Shown here: positions 28,476-37,147 of the stretch, piece by piece
How the letters are laid out: the number at the start of each line of letters is the position of its first letter
How positions within the stretch are numbered: position 1 is the stretch's first letter
Source of the DNA: Candidatus Rokuibacteriota bacterium
GTDB taxonomy: Bacteria; Methylomirabilota; Methylomirabilia; Rokubacteriales; CSP1-6
Direction: 5' to 3'
NCBI GenBank assembly: GCA_003221695.1
Contig: QHSX01000046.1
Span: forward strand, 59,478-123,477
Length of the DNA stretch: 64,000 nucleotides
The notes under the pieces: generated by a model
Told to the model about the DNA's origin: nothing
Seen by the model: only the letters and a program-made list of their open reading frames with translations
Databases searched by the model: none
Translations under genes and position numbers: made by a program

Positions 28476-29663
28476 CTAGGCGCGCGCGGGCTCGGCGATC
28501 GAGGCGCGGAGGGCCAAACAGAGCGGGATCGTCACCAGCACGACCAGTGCGACGATCATGAGTGTCGTTCCCACGCCGACCGCGTCGCCGAGGAGCCCGT
28601 AGACGGTCGGCGCGGAGGACGAGGCGCCGACCGACAGCGTGTAGTAGAGCCCGTAGGCGCGCGAGCGCCGGTCCACGGTGACGAGATCCGCGACGGTCGC
28701 GTAGAGCACCGACGACGTCCCGTTGAGCGCGATCCCGAGCGGGAGCAGGATGGCGAGGGCGACGGGGAGTGGCACGAGGACGACCAGGGCGATGCCACCG
28801 GCGGTCGCCGTCTCCGTCAGGACCACCGTGCGGATCACACCGACCTTCTCCGCGACGAGCCCACAGACGAACTTGCCGATGGCGCCGCCGGCGAACAGGA
28901 GCGCGAGCGCCGATCCAACGCCCGCGACCGTCGAGCCTTTGGCGATGAGCGCGAAGGGCAGGAACGTCAGGAGACCCGTGCGGGTCGCGTTGTCGATCAT
29001 GCCGATCGCGGACAGGGCCTGGAAGCCGCGCGTGTCCCGGATTCCCCAGCCGTTGCCCTCGTACCCGGGCGCGCGTGCCGCGGTGGCCGACGCCCCGCCC
29101 GTGGCGAGCCGTGTCAGGAGGAGCACGATGGCGAGCGTCGCGGCGAGCCCGAGGACGCCGTAGCCGGCGGCGGCGGCGCGCCAGCCGACGATCGTCGCGG
29201 CGAACGCGACGGCCGCGGGCACGGCGACCTTGCCGAGGTCGCCGGAGAAATTGTAGGTTCCGAGCGCGGCCCGCCGCGCCCCGGTCTCGTACGCCTTCGA
29301 GACGAGCGCAGACGAGAGCGGGTGCTGGACGCCTGACCCGAGCCCGGCGATCAGGAGGAGCCCGAGCAGAGAGGCGAAGCCGCCCGCCCACGCACCGATC
29401 GTGATGAACCCGCACGCCGTCAGCGCCGTCCCCGCCGCGAGCAGCCGCCGCTCCCCCCAGCGCTCGGCGAGGAGCCCTGCCGGGATCTGGAACGAGGCCA
29501 TCGCCGCCGTGTACGCCGTGCGGATCAGGCCGACCTGGGCGAGGCTGAGGCGGAACTCCTGGGCCCAGATCGGCAGGAGCACGTAGAGGATGTCGGAGAA
29601 GCCGTCGTGGACGAAGTGAGTACCGGACGCGGTGGCGAGCACCGCGCGCGCTCGGGTCTTCAC
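28476..29663 (-). CDS. MFS transporter
   Basis: A 395-residue major facilitator with about 12 hydrophobic helices. The motif-A-like loop is GLLAERWGERRLL (after the second helix), and LPIWAQEFRLSLAQVGLI lies in the first pair. The protein resembles general sugar/drug or fosmidomycin-resistance-type exporters (SGTHFVHDGFSDILYVLLP). The start is uncertain: GTG 29663 gives VKTRARAVLATAS; ATG 29696 or further upstream are possible but would overlap the divergent pduO start. Its stop directly abuts the GNAT stop (convergent). Substrate unknown. Confidence 0.87.
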   Translation of the reverse strand: MKTRARAVLATASGTHFVHDGFSDILYVLLPIWAQEFRLSLAQVGLIRTAYTAAMASFQIPAGLLAERWGERRLLAAGTALTACGFITIGAWAGGFASLLGLLLIAGLGSGVQHPLSSALVSKAYETGARRAALGTYNFSGDLGKVAVPAAVAFAATIVGWRAAAAGYGVLGLAATLAIVLLLTRLATGGASATAARAPGYEGNGWGIRDTRGFQALSAIGMIDNATRTGLLTFLPFALIAKGSTVAGVGSALALLFAGGAIGKFVCGLVAEKVGVIRTVVLTETATAGGIALVVLVPLPVALAILLPLGIALNGTSSVLYATVADLVTVDRRSRAYGLYYTLSVGASSSAPTVYGLLGDAVGVGTTLMIVALVVLVTIPLCLALRASIAEPARA

Positions 29664-29694
29664 GTCGAGTAGAATACCGCAGCGGAGGTCAGCC

Positions 29695-30321
29695 ATGACG
29701 ATCAGCATCACGCGCGTCTACACGCGCCTCGGCGACCACGGCGAGACCGGGCTGGTGGGCGGCAAGCGCGTGCCCAAGGACTCGCCGCGGATCGTCGCCT
29801 ACGGGACGATCGACGAGCTGAACGCGATCGTCGGCCTCGTCCGCACGTTCAACGCGGAGCGTCTGGCCGAGGGCGAGCACCACCGCTGGCTCGACGAGGT
29901 GCTGCGGAGAATCCAGAACGAGCTGTTCGACCTCGGCAGCGAGCTCGCCACGCCGCCGGAGGCGGAGTACGAGGGGATGTTCAAGGTGGGCGAGGCGCAG
30001 GTCACGGCGCTCGAGCGCCTCATGGACCACTGCCAGAAGGACCTCGAGCCGCTCAAGTCGTTCACGCTACCCGGCGGCGGCCGCATCAACGCCTTCCTCC
30101 ACCAGGCGCGCACCGTCGCTCGCCGCGGGGAACGCGAGGTCCTCCGGCTGACACGCGTCGAGCCGGTCAACGAATGGGCGCTCCGGTACGTCAATCGCCT
30201 AAGCGATGCGTTCTTCGTCCTCGGCCGCTGGGTCGGCAAGCGTATGGGCGAGAAAGAGTACCTCTGGGAGCGGGGGCTCAGCGCGCACGGCCGCCCGCGC
30301 AAGAACAAGAAGCGGTCGTAG
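29695..30321 (+). CDS. pduO: PduO-type cob(I)alamin adenosyltransferase
   Basis: This enzyme converts cob(I)alamin plus ATP to adenosylcobalamin. The 208 residues show TRLGDHGETGLVGGKRVPKD (ATP-binding N-terminal motif), AYGTIDELNAIVGLVR, FTLPGGGRINAFLHQART and RRGEREVL, all typical of the PduO family. ATG 29695, preceded by GGAGGT, is chosen within a longer open frame. The C-terminal extension is lysine and arginine rich (HGRPRKNKKRS). It stands alone between an MFS gene on the other strand and a methyltransferase; no B12-dependent enzyme is adjacent. Confidence 0.93.
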   Translation: MTISITRVYTRLGDHGETGLVGGKRVPKDSPRIVAYGTIDELNAIVGLVRTFNAERLAEGEHHRWLDEVLRRIQNELFDLGSELATPPEAEYEGMFKVGEAQVTALERLMDHCQKDLEPLKSFTLPGGGRINAFLHQARTVARRGEREVLRLTRVEPVNEWALRYVNRLSDAFFVLGRWVGKRMGEKEYLWERGLSAHGRPRKNKKRS

Positions 30322-30365
30322 CCCTTCCTCGGCCAGTCTCAGGGATCCACCCCAGTCTTCCTCAG

Positions 30366-30387
30366 GGATTTGCCCCGTGGCAAATCC
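30366..30387. repeat. Perfect 9-base hairpin
   Basis: GGATTTGCC and GGCAAATCC are exact complements separated by CCGT, 45 bases downstream of pduO in a 164-base gap. There is no T-run after it, so it may be an operator or a weak terminator. It is noticeably more AT-rich than the surrounding DNA. Confidence 0.55.
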
Positions 30388-30485
30388 AAAGATCGCCCGA
30401 TGGCAGCGCTCGGGCTTCCGCTTAACGTGCGTAAGGGATAGCCCTCGGGACAGGCCCGGGCGTACGCGGTGAAAAAGGGGTGTTG

Positions 30486-31352
30486 ATGCGATCGACTGCT
30501 GGCGAGCGCGCGCCCGTTCCAAAAGGCACGCTCGACGACTTCGTCTGCCCCGACTGCAAGGCTCCGCTTGCGGACCTCCGCTGCGTCGCGTGCGACCGTG
30601 AGTATCGGCAAGTCGACGGCTTCCCCATCCTCTTGTCGGGTGACCCGAGATTCGAGGCGGTGCAGGCGACCGCCGCCGTGTACGACGAGATCTACCGTCG
30701 CCAGCAGGGCGTGTGGGAAAACCAGGGACGGACGCGCGAGCTCATCGCGTACTTCGCCACCCTCCTCACCCGTTTCCCGTCCGGCCGCTTTCTCGAGATC
30801 GGATGCGGCGAGGGCTTCCTGCTCACCGCGGTGAGGGCGGAAGAGAGGTTCGCGACCGATCTCTCCGTCGAGGCGCTCCGTGCGGCCCGCGCGCGGACGG
30901 CGGCGCGCTTCAGTGTCGCGCTGGGCGAGCGATTGCCCTTCCCGGACGAGAGCTTCGATCTCGTCGCGAGCGTCGGCGTGATGGAGCACTTCTTCGACAT
31001 CGGCGAGGCGCTGCGGGAGACGCGCCGCGTCCTCAGGCCGGGCGGTCACTGCATCGTGCTGACGCACGTCGAGCTGACGCTCTGGGAGCGGCTCGAGGAC
31101 AAGATCTCGGCGTACCTCTTCCCCGAGTTGCGACTGCGCGCGCTGGCCCGCTGGCTTCAGACCAGGCTGATCGAGCGCCCTCGCCCGGCCGCCCTCGTCC
31201 GGCAGCCGATCCAGAACCGGTACACCACGCGGGCGGCGAGGGTGATGCTCGAGACCAATGGCCTGGAGGTCGTCGACGTGCTCCACACGCGGCGCCGTAA
31301 GGGGCTGCCGCTCGTCGGTCCGTGGGTCGTCATCTACATCGCACGGAAATGA
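30486..31352 (+). CDS. Class I SAM-dependent methyltransferase with Trm112-like zinc ribbon
   Basis: A 288-residue protein. Residues about 20-55 form a Trm112-like zinc ribbon (FVCPDCKAPL; RCVACDREY; VDGFPILL). Then comes a Rossmann methyltransferase with the SAM motif FLEIGCGEGFLLTAV and SFDLVASVGVMEHFFDIGEAL. ATG 30486 is taken over the GTG at 30480 on spacing from AAAGGGG. The stop codon lies in the first copy of an 18-base tandem repeat that also provides the next gene's start. Such methyltransferases modify small molecules, quinones or glycans; no substrate is evident. Confidence 0.85.
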   Translation: MRSTAGERAPVPKGTLDDFVCPDCKAPLADLRCVACDREYRQVDGFPILLSGDPRFEAVQATAAVYDEIYRRQQGVWENQGRTRELIAYFATLLTRFPSGRFLEIGCGEGFLLTAVRAEERFATDLSVEALRAARARTAARFSVALGERLPFPDESFDLVASVGVMEHFFDIGEALRETRRVLRPGGHCIVLTHVELTLWERLEDKISAYLFPELRLRALARWLQTRLIERPRPAALVRQPIQNRYTTRAARVMLETNGLEVVDVLHTRRRKGLPLVGPWVVIYIARK

Positions 31353-31370
31353 TACATCGCACGGAAATGA
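31335..31370 (+). repeat. Tandem 18-base duplication at a stop/start junction
   Basis: The sequence TACATCGCACGGAAATGA occurs twice in a row (31335-31352 and 31353-31370). Copy 1 contains the methyltransferase stop TGA and an overlapping ATG; copy 2 supplies a second in-frame ATG for the acetyltransferase. Confidence 0.9.
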
Positions 31371-32437
31371 CGACGCCCCTCGTGTCTCCAGCGGCCCGGA
31401 CGGTGGCGAGCGCCCATTACTCGGTCCGGCGCCTCGACATGGCCGAGCTACCCCAGGCAAACGATCTCTACAACCGATGCCACCGGGCGTCTCGCCCGCT
31501 GGTGGAGGCTGAGTGGCTGTACCGGCGGAACCCCTACGGCGAGGGGATCATCCTGGGCGCCTTCGACCAGGACGGCCGCCTCGTCGGGATGCGGCCGGCG
31601 ATCGCCAGGCGGTTCTTCTGGGACGGGAAGGAGAAGCAGGCATACCAGTTCACCGATGCGGTCGTCGCCCCGGAGCATCGGAACCGGGGGATCTTCGGGC
31701 GGCTCGTCGACAGCGTGTGCGTACTCGGTGAGAAGGAGGATTTCGCTCTCTTCTCGTTTCCCAACGAGCACTCGCTCTCCGTGTATCGGAGAACACCGTC
31801 GCTGGCGGAGGCCGGCGTCTGCGAGGTTCAGGTGCGGATCCTGTCCTGGCTGCCGTACCTCCGCTGGCGACTCGACGGTCATGGAGCCGTCCGGCAGCCG
31901 CAGCCCGCGATCTCGCGGGCGCCTCTCGAAGCCCGCGGGCTCGGTCTGGTTCCGATCGACCGCTTCGATTCGGATTTCGATGGCATCCATGCTGCGCTCG
32001 CGAGCCGAGTGGCGAGCTTCACGCTGCGTCGCCGGGAATTCCTCAACTGGCGATACTTCGGCTCGCCCACCCGGACCTACCACGTCGCGCTCGTCGAGCG
32101 ATGGGGTCAGCCCCAGGGGTACGTGGCGTTCAGATTGGTCGACCGGATCGCGCACGTGGTCGACCTCTTCCTCTCGCCGGACCCGCGGCTGGCCGAGCGG
32201 ACGCTCGCTCTCGTGACCCGCTGGGCGCGCCAGAGTGGCGCGATCGCAGTCTACTTCAAGGCCTCGCAGGGCCACCCGTTCCGGCGAGCGCTCCGCGGCG
32301 TTGGATCGCTCGCGTGGCTGACGCGAGAGGCCATCGTGCTCGACCGCGCGAGCGTGGACCACCTGGCGTCCAGCCGTGGCCGCCGGATCGGGATCGAGGA
32401 CTTCTATTTCACGATGGGGGACGGCGACTTCTTCTAA
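31349..32437 (+). CDS. GNAT-type acyltransferase-like protein
   Basis: A 362-residue protein with a GNAT core near the N-terminus: the FTDAVVAPEHRNRGIFGRLVD stretch is the acetyl-CoA loop. A second acyltransferase-like half follows (TLRRREFLNWRYFGSPTRTYHVALVE). The duplicated layout recalls proteins that modify peptidoglycan or polysaccharide precursors. ATG 31349 overlaps the methyltransferase stop as ATGA; the duplication creates an equivalent ATG at 31367. Coupling with the methyltransferase suggests a joint role, perhaps in glycan or small-molecule modification, which is inference only. Confidence 0.78.
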   Translation: MIHRTEMTTPLVSPAARTVASAHYSVRRLDMAELPQANDLYNRCHRASRPLVEAEWLYRRNPYGEGIILGAFDQDGRLVGMRPAIARRFFWDGKEKQAYQFTDAVVAPEHRNRGIFGRLVDSVCVLGEKEDFALFSFPNEHSLSVYRRTPSLAEAGVCEVQVRILSWLPYLRWRLDGHGAVRQPQPAISRAPLEARGLGLVPIDRFDSDFDGIHAALASRVASFTLRRREFLNWRYFGSPTRTYHVALVERWGQPQGYVAFRLVDRIAHVVDLFLSPDPRLAERTLALVTRWARQSGAIAVYFKASQGHPFRRALRGVGSLAWLTREAIVLDRASVDHLASSRGRRIGIEDFYFTMGDGDFF

Positions 32438-32466
32438 TTCCGGAAGGCACGGTGGTCGCGGTTTCT

Positions 32467-32495
32467 TTGTCTTCCGCGTTCGCGTTCCGTATACA
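32467..32495 (+). promoter_or_regulatory. Sigma-70-type promoter for livGFHMK
   Basis: TTGTCT (32467-32472) and TATACA (32490-32495) are separated by 17 bases in an AT-richer gap, 14 bases before the livG ATG. Each hexamer matches the consensus at four of six positions. The transcript would have a very short leader. Confidence 0.55.
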
Positions 32496-32509
32496 CTACG
32501 AATCTCCCG

Positions 32510-33295
32510 ATGCCAATCCTGACCGTTCGTGACCTCACCGTCCGCTTCGGCGGCATCCTCGCGCTCGACTCCGTCTCCTTCGACGTGGACGCGGGGCAGA
32601 TCGTCGGCCTCATCGGCCCGAACGGCGCCGGCAAGACGACGCTCTTCAACTGCCTGAGCCGCCTCTCCCCGCCCGACGAGGGTGATGTCCGCTTCGACGG
32701 CCGTCCGATCCTCGGGCTGCCGGCCCATCGGATCGCGGAGCTCGGCATCGGGCGGACGTTCCAGAACCTCGCCCTCTTCCCGACGCTGACCGTGCTCCAG
32801 AACGTCATGGTCGGCGTCCACGGCCGCACGCGCAGCGACGTCTTGTCGAATGCGCTCAGGCTCCCGTGGGTCAGCCGCGAGGAAGCGACGATCCACGCGC
32901 GCGCGACGGAGCTCCTCCGCTTCCTCGACCTCGGCGCGCTCGCCGACCATCCCGCTGCCGGGCTGCCCTTCGGCACGCTCAAACGCGTCGAGCTCGCGCG
33001 GGCGCTGGCGTCGAGCCCCCGGCTCCTCCTCGTGGACGAGCCCGCGAGCGGCCTGAACCACGAGGAGGTGGCCACGCTCGCGAAGCTCCTCCGCACGATC
33101 CGAGACTCCCGCGGCGTGACGGTCCTGCTCGTCGAGCACCACATGGGGCTCGTCATGCAGGTCTCGGACAAGGTGGTCGTGCTCGACTTCGGGCGCAAGA
33201 TCGCCGAGGGCCCGCCCGTGGACGTCCAGAAGAACCCCGACGTCATCCGCGCCTATCTCGGCACCGACCTCCGCGTCGACGCCGGGGCCCGCTGA
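32510..33295 (+). CDS. livG: Branched-chain amino acid-type ABC transporter ATP-binding protein LivG
   Basis: A 261-residue ABC ATPase of the LivG type. Walker A is GPNGAGKTT, followed by the Q-loop region RTFQNLALFPTLTVLQNVMVG, Walker B LLLVDEPASGLN and the H-loop LLVEHHMGLVM. The signature motif region reads GLPFGTLKRVELARAL, with LPFGTLKR where LSxGxQ-type motifs usually stand, as is common in LivG proteins. It is the first gene of a five-gene uptake system. Despite the name, such systems also import aromatic acids, and the proximity to an hcr/box operon makes benzoate or 4-hydroxybenzoate a plausible substrate. Confidence 0.93.
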   Translation: MPILTVRDLTVRFGGILALDSVSFDVDAGQIVGLIGPNGAGKTTLFNCLSRLSPPDEGDVRFDGRPILGLPAHRIAELGIGRTFQNLALFPTLTVLQNVMVGVHGRTRSDVLSNALRLPWVSREEATIHARATELLRFLDLGALADHPAAGLPFGTLKRVELARALASSPRLLLVDEPASGLNHEEVATLAKLLRTIRDSRGVTVLLVEHHMGLVMQVSDKVVVLDFGRKIAEGPPVDVQKNPDVIRAYLGTDLRVDAGAR

Positions 33296-34005
33296 TGGCG
33301 CTCCTGGAGGTCGAGGGTCTCGAGGCCCGGTACGGCTGGACCAAGGTCCTTCACGGGATCCGGTTCGCCGTCGAGGACGGCGGGATCACGACGATCCTCG
33401 GCGCCAACGGGGCCGGCAAGACGACGACGCTCCGCGCCGTGTGCGGCATGGTCCGCGCGACCGGTGACGTCCGCTTCGACGGGCAGCGCATCGACGGCCG
33501 GGCGACCGAGGACATCGTCCGCCTGGGAATCGCGCACGTGCCGGAGGGGCGCGGGACGTTTGTGCAGCTCTCGGTGGAGGAGAATCTCCGGCTCGGCGCG
33601 TACGCGCGGCGCGAGCCCGGCGCGCTCGCGCGGGACCTCGCGCGGATCTACGACCATTTTCCGGTGCTGGGCGAGCGGCGGCGCCAGATCGCGGGGAGCC
33701 TCTCCGGGGGCGAGCAGCAGATGCTCGCGGTCGGGCGGGCGCTCATGCTGCGGCCACGCCTGCTGCTCCTCGACGAGCCCTCGCTCGGGTTGGCGCCGCT
33801 CGTCGCCCGCGAGATCTTCCGCATCGTGCGCGCCATCAACCGCGACGAGCGCGTGGGCGTGCTGCTCGTCGAGCAGAACGTCGCGACGGCGCTCGACCTC
33901 GCCGATCATGCCTACCTCCTCGAAACGGGCCGCGTTGTCGTGTCGGGCCCGTCCGCCGAGCTCCGCCGGGACGACGCCATCAGACGGTCGTACCTCGGAT
34001 ACTGA
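33295..34005 (+). CDS. livF: Branched-chain amino acid-type ABC transporter ATP-binding protein LivF
   Basis: A 236-residue ABC ATPase of the LivF type, with Walker A GANGAGKTT, the Q-loop stretch IAHVPEGRGTFVQLSVEENL, the signature SLSGGEQQMLAVGRAL, Walker B LLLLDEPSLGL and the H-loop region LLVEQNVATAL. ATG 33295 overlaps the livG stop (TGATG), fixing the start within a longer open frame. It forms a heterodimer with LivG on the cytoplasmic face of the LivHM permease. livH begins 4 bases after its stop. Confidence 0.95.
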   Translation: MALLEVEGLEARYGWTKVLHGIRFAVEDGGITTILGANGAGKTTTLRAVCGMVRATGDVRFDGQRIDGRATEDIVRLGIAHVPEGRGTFVQLSVEENLRLGAYARREPGALARDLARIYDHFPVLGERRRQIAGSLSGGEQQMLAVGRALMLRPRLLLLDEPSLGLAPLVAREIFRIVRAINRDERVGVLLVEQNVATALDLADHAYLLETGRVVVSGPSAELRRDDAIRRSYLGY

Positions 34006-34009
34006 GTGG

Positions 34010-34891
34010 ATGGAGATCTTCGTCCAGCAGGTGGTCTCGGGGCTGGCGACGGGCGGCATCTACGGGAGCGTGGCCCTGGCGCTGGTGATGATCTATCAGG
34101 CGACCGACGTGGTGAACTTCGCGCAGGGCGAGATGGCGATGTTCAGCACCTACCTGGCCTGGTCGATGCTGAATGCGGGCGTGCCCTACTGGGCGGCGTT
34201 CTTCGCCACGCTCGCGGTCGCCTTCGTGGGCGGGCTCCTGATCGAGCGCGTCGTGATCCGGCCCGTCGAGAACGCGCCGGTCCTCACGGTCGTCATCGTC
34301 TGCATCGGGCTCCTGGTGATCTTCAACAGCGTCGCCGGCTGGCTGTACTCCTACATCCAGAAGCCGTTCCCCAGCCCGTTTCCCGAGAAGCCGTTCAAGA
34401 TCGGCGACGTCTTCTTCGGCGCCCACGATCTCGGGGCACTCGGTGTGACGCTGCTCGTGCTCCTCTTCCTCTACGTCTTCTTCCGTTACACGACGCTCGG
34501 CCTCGCGATGCGCGCCGCCGCGCAGAACCCCGTGTCGAGCCGGCTCTGCGGCATCCGGGTCGGCTGGATGCTCGCGCTCGGGTGGGGGTTCGCGGCGCTC
34601 GTCGGCGCCGTCGCCGGAATGATGATCGCGCCGATCGTCTTCCTCGACCCGAACATGATGAGTGGCATCCTGATCTACGCCTTCGCCTCCGCCACGCTGG
34701 GTGGCTTCACGAGCCCGGGCGGCGCGGTGCTCGGCGGACTCATCGTCGGCGTCGTCGAGAACCTCGTCGGGACGTACGTGCGCTTCATCGGTACCGAGCT
34801 GAAACTCACGGTTGCGCTCGCGATGATCCTGATCGTCCTGCTCGTGCGGCCGAGCGGGCTGTTCGGCCGGGCCACGGTCCACCGCGTATGA
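34010..34891 (+). CDS. livH: Branched-chain amino acid-type ABC transporter permease LivH
   Basis: A 293-residue inner-membrane permease. The N-terminal segment QQVVSGLATGGIYGSVALAL and VNFAQGEMAMFSTYLAW are LivH hallmarks, and the EAA-like coupling loop lies around AAAQNPVSSRLCGIRVGWML. Eight or so hydrophobic helices are evident, and the end TVALAMILIVLLVRPSGLFG is typical. ATG 34010 follows livF by 4 bases. The stop overlaps the livM start as ATGA. Confidence 0.94.
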   Translation: MEIFVQQVVSGLATGGIYGSVALALVMIYQATDVVNFAQGEMAMFSTYLAWSMLNAGVPYWAAFFATLAVAFVGGLLIERVVIRPVENAPVLTVVIVCIGLLVIFNSVAGWLYSYIQKPFPSPFPEKPFKIGDVFFGAHDLGALGVTLLVLLFLYVFFRYTTLGLAMRAAAQNPVSSRLCGIRVGWMLALGWGFAALVGAVAGMMIAPIVFLDPNMMSGILIYAFASATLGGFTSPGGAVLGGLIVGVVENLVGTYVRFIGTELKLTVALAMILIVLLVRPSGLFGRATVHRV

Positions 34892-35859
34892 GCCGCGCGC
34901 AGGGGTGGCGACGGGCGATCGCGCCTGCGACGATCGCGATCGCGTGCGCGCTGCCGTTCCTGCTGAGCAACTTCCGCCTGTTCCAGTTCACGCAAGTCGG
35001 CATCTACGCCATCGCGCTCCTCGGCCTCAACATCCTCACCGGCTACAACGGCCAGATCTCGCTCGGCCACGGCGCCTTCTACGCGCTCGGCGCGTACACG
35101 ACCGCGATCATGATCGACAAGTGGAACGTGGCGTACGGCTGGACGATCCCCGTCGCCGGCCTCCTGTGCCTCGCCGTCGGCTTCCTCTTCGGCATCCCGG
35201 CGCTCCGACTCGAGGGGCTCTATCTCGCGCTCGCGACCTTTGCGCTCGCCCTCGCCGTGCCGCAAATCCTGAAATATTTCGAGCACTGGACCGGCGGCTC
35301 GCAGGGGATCGTGCTGTCGAAGCCCGATCCGCCGCGCGGCCTCGGGCTCTCCCCGGACCAGTGGCTCTACTTCGTCACGCTCGGCGTGGTCGTCGTGCTG
35401 TTCGTGCTCGGGGCGAATCTCCTGCGCGGTCGGACGGGGCGGGCGATCGTCGCGATCCGCGACAACCCGATCGCCGCGCAGGCGATGGGCGTGAACGGCG
35501 CCCTCTACAAGTCGCTCACCTTCGGCGTCAGCGCGGCGTACACGGGCGTGGCGGGGGCGCTCTCCGCGCTCGCCATCGCGTTCGTCGCGCCCGACGCCTT
35601 CAACGTGTTCCTGTCGATCACGTTTCTCGTCGGCATCGTCATCGGCGGGCTCGCGTCGATCTCGGGCGCGATCTTCGGGGCGCTCTTCATCCAGTTCGTG
35701 CCGAACTGGGCTCAGGAGATTTCGAAGGCCGCGCCCTGGGCCATCTATGGCATCTTTCTGATCGTCTTCATGTACGTGATGCCGCGGGGCATCGCGGGAT
35801 CGCTGCGGCTGGCCTGGACCCGACTCGCCCGCGTCGGCGGAACGGGCCGGACGGGCTGA
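34888..35859 (+). CDS. livM: Branched-chain amino acid-type ABC transporter permease LivM
   Basis: A 323-residue permease partner of LivH. It shows LNILTGYNGQISLGHGAFYA, the LivM signature, then the coupling segment AIRDNPIAAQAMGVNGALYK and GGLASISGAIFGALFI. ATG 34888 overlaps the livH stop by 4 bases. The substrate-binding-protein gene follows after 46 bases with its own strong ribosome binding site. Confidence 0.94.
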   Translation: MSRAQGWRRAIAPATIAIACALPFLLSNFRLFQFTQVGIYAIALLGLNILTGYNGQISLGHGAFYALGAYTTAIMIDKWNVAYGWTIPVAGLLCLAVGFLFGIPALRLEGLYLALATFALALAVPQILKYFEHWTGGSQGIVLSKPDPPRGLGLSPDQWLYFVTLGVVVVLFVLGANLLRGRTGRAIVAIRDNPIAAQAMGVNGALYKSLTFGVSAAYTGVAGALSALAIAFVAPDAFNVFLSITFLVGIVIGGLASISGAIFGALFIQFVPNWAQEISKAAPWAIYGIFLIVFMYVMPRGIAGSLRLAWTRLARVGGTGRTG

Positions 35860-35905
35860 CGGTTTCCCAGATGGAGTGCACTCAACGCGTTGACAGGAGG
35901 GCACC

Positions 35906-37120
35906 ATGAAGCGCTCGAGCCTCGTCGCACTCGCTCTCATCGGCGCGCTCGGACCGCTGCTCGTCGCGGGCCCGGCCGCCGCGCAGTCCCCGGGGGTCAC
36001 CCCCACCGAGGTCAAGATCGGCAACACGAACCCCTACAGCGGGCCGGCGTCCGCGTACGGCACGATCGGCAAGGCCCTCGCCGCCTACTTCACCAAGGTG
36101 AACGCCGAGGGCGGGGTCAACGGCCGGAAGATCGATTTCGTCACGCTCGACGACGGCTACAGCCCGCCGAAGACCGTGGAGATGGTGCGGCGGCTCGTCG
36201 AGCAGGACCAGGTCGCGTTCGTCTTCCAGACCCTCGGAACGCCGACGAACAGCGCGATCCACAAGTACCTGAACCAGGCGAAGGTGCCGCACCTCTTCGT
36301 CGCGACGGGCGCCACGAAGTGGGGCGACCCGCAGCACTTCCCGTGGACGATGGGCTGGCAGCCGACCTACCAGACCGAGGGGCACATCTACGCGCAGTAC
36401 GTCCTCCGGAACGTCCCGAACGCGAAGATCGGGATCCTCTACCAGAACGACGATTACGGGAAGGACTACGTCAAGGGGATCAAGGACGGCCTCGGAGAGG
36501 CCGCCAAGAAGCTCATCGCGCTGGAGCAGTCCTACGAGGTGACGGACCCGACGATCGACTCGCAGATCGTGAATCTGAAGAACAGCGGCGCGAACGTCTT
36601 CTACAACGTGACGATCCCGAAGTTCGCGGTCCAGGCGATCAAGAAGGCGCACGACATCGGCTGGAAGCCGCTCCACCTGCTCAACAACGTCTCGGCCTCG
36701 GTGGACGTCGTGCTGAGGCCCGCGGGGCTCGAGGCCTCGAAGGATCTGATCACCGCCCTCTATCTCAAGGACCCGACCGATCCGCAGTGGCGGAACGACG
36801 CGGGCATGAAGGACTGGCTGGTCTTCATGCAGAAGTACTACCCGGACGGCAACACCAAAGACGCGTTCAACGTGTACGCGTACACGGTCGCGCAGGGGTT
36901 GGTCCACGTGCTGAAGCAGTGCGGCAAGGATCTCTCGCGCGAGAACATCATGCGACAGGCGGCCAGCATCAAGGACCTCGCGCTGCCGCTCCTCCTGCCG
37001 GGCATCAAGGTCAACACGAGCCCGACGGACTTCTACCCGATCGAGCAGGAGCAGCTCGCGAAGTTCGACGGCGAGCGCTGGGTGCTCTTCGGCGAGGTCT
37101 ACGACGCCGGCAAGAAGTAG
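35906..37120 (+). CDS. livK: Branched-chain amino acid-type ABC transporter substrate-binding protein
   Basis: A 404-residue periplasmic binding protein. A signal peptide covers about residues 1-28 (ALALIGALGPLLVAGPAAAQS). The mature part has the type I periplasmic-binding fold (VKIGNTNPYSGPASAYGTIG; GRKIDFVTLDDGYSPPKTVE; KIGILYQNDDYGKDYVKG). GGAGG lies just upstream of the ATG. Ligand identity cannot be read, but proteins of this family near box clusters commonly bind aromatic acids. It is the last gene of the liv unit; the convergent regulator gene ends 27 bases beyond it. Confidence 0.93.
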   Translation: MKRSSLVALALIGALGPLLVAGPAAAQSPGVTPTEVKIGNTNPYSGPASAYGTIGKALAAYFTKVNAEGGVNGRKIDFVTLDDGYSPPKTVEMVRRLVEQDQVAFVFQTLGTPTNSAIHKYLNQAKVPHLFVATGATKWGDPQHFPWTMGWQPTYQTEGHIYAQYVLRNVPNAKIGILYQNDDYGKDYVKGIKDGLGEAAKKLIALEQSYEVTDPTIDSQIVNLKNSGANVFYNVTIPKFAVQAIKKAHDIGWKPLHLLNNVSASVDVVLRPAGLEASKDLITALYLKDPTDPQWRNDAGMKDWLVFMQKYYPDGNTKDAFNVYAYTVAQGLVHVLKQCGKDLSRENIMRQAASIKDLALPLLLPGIKVNTSPTDFYPIEQEQLAKFDGERWVLFGEVYDAGKK

Positions 37121-37147
37121 CGCGCCACGCCGGGGCGGGGAAGGGGA

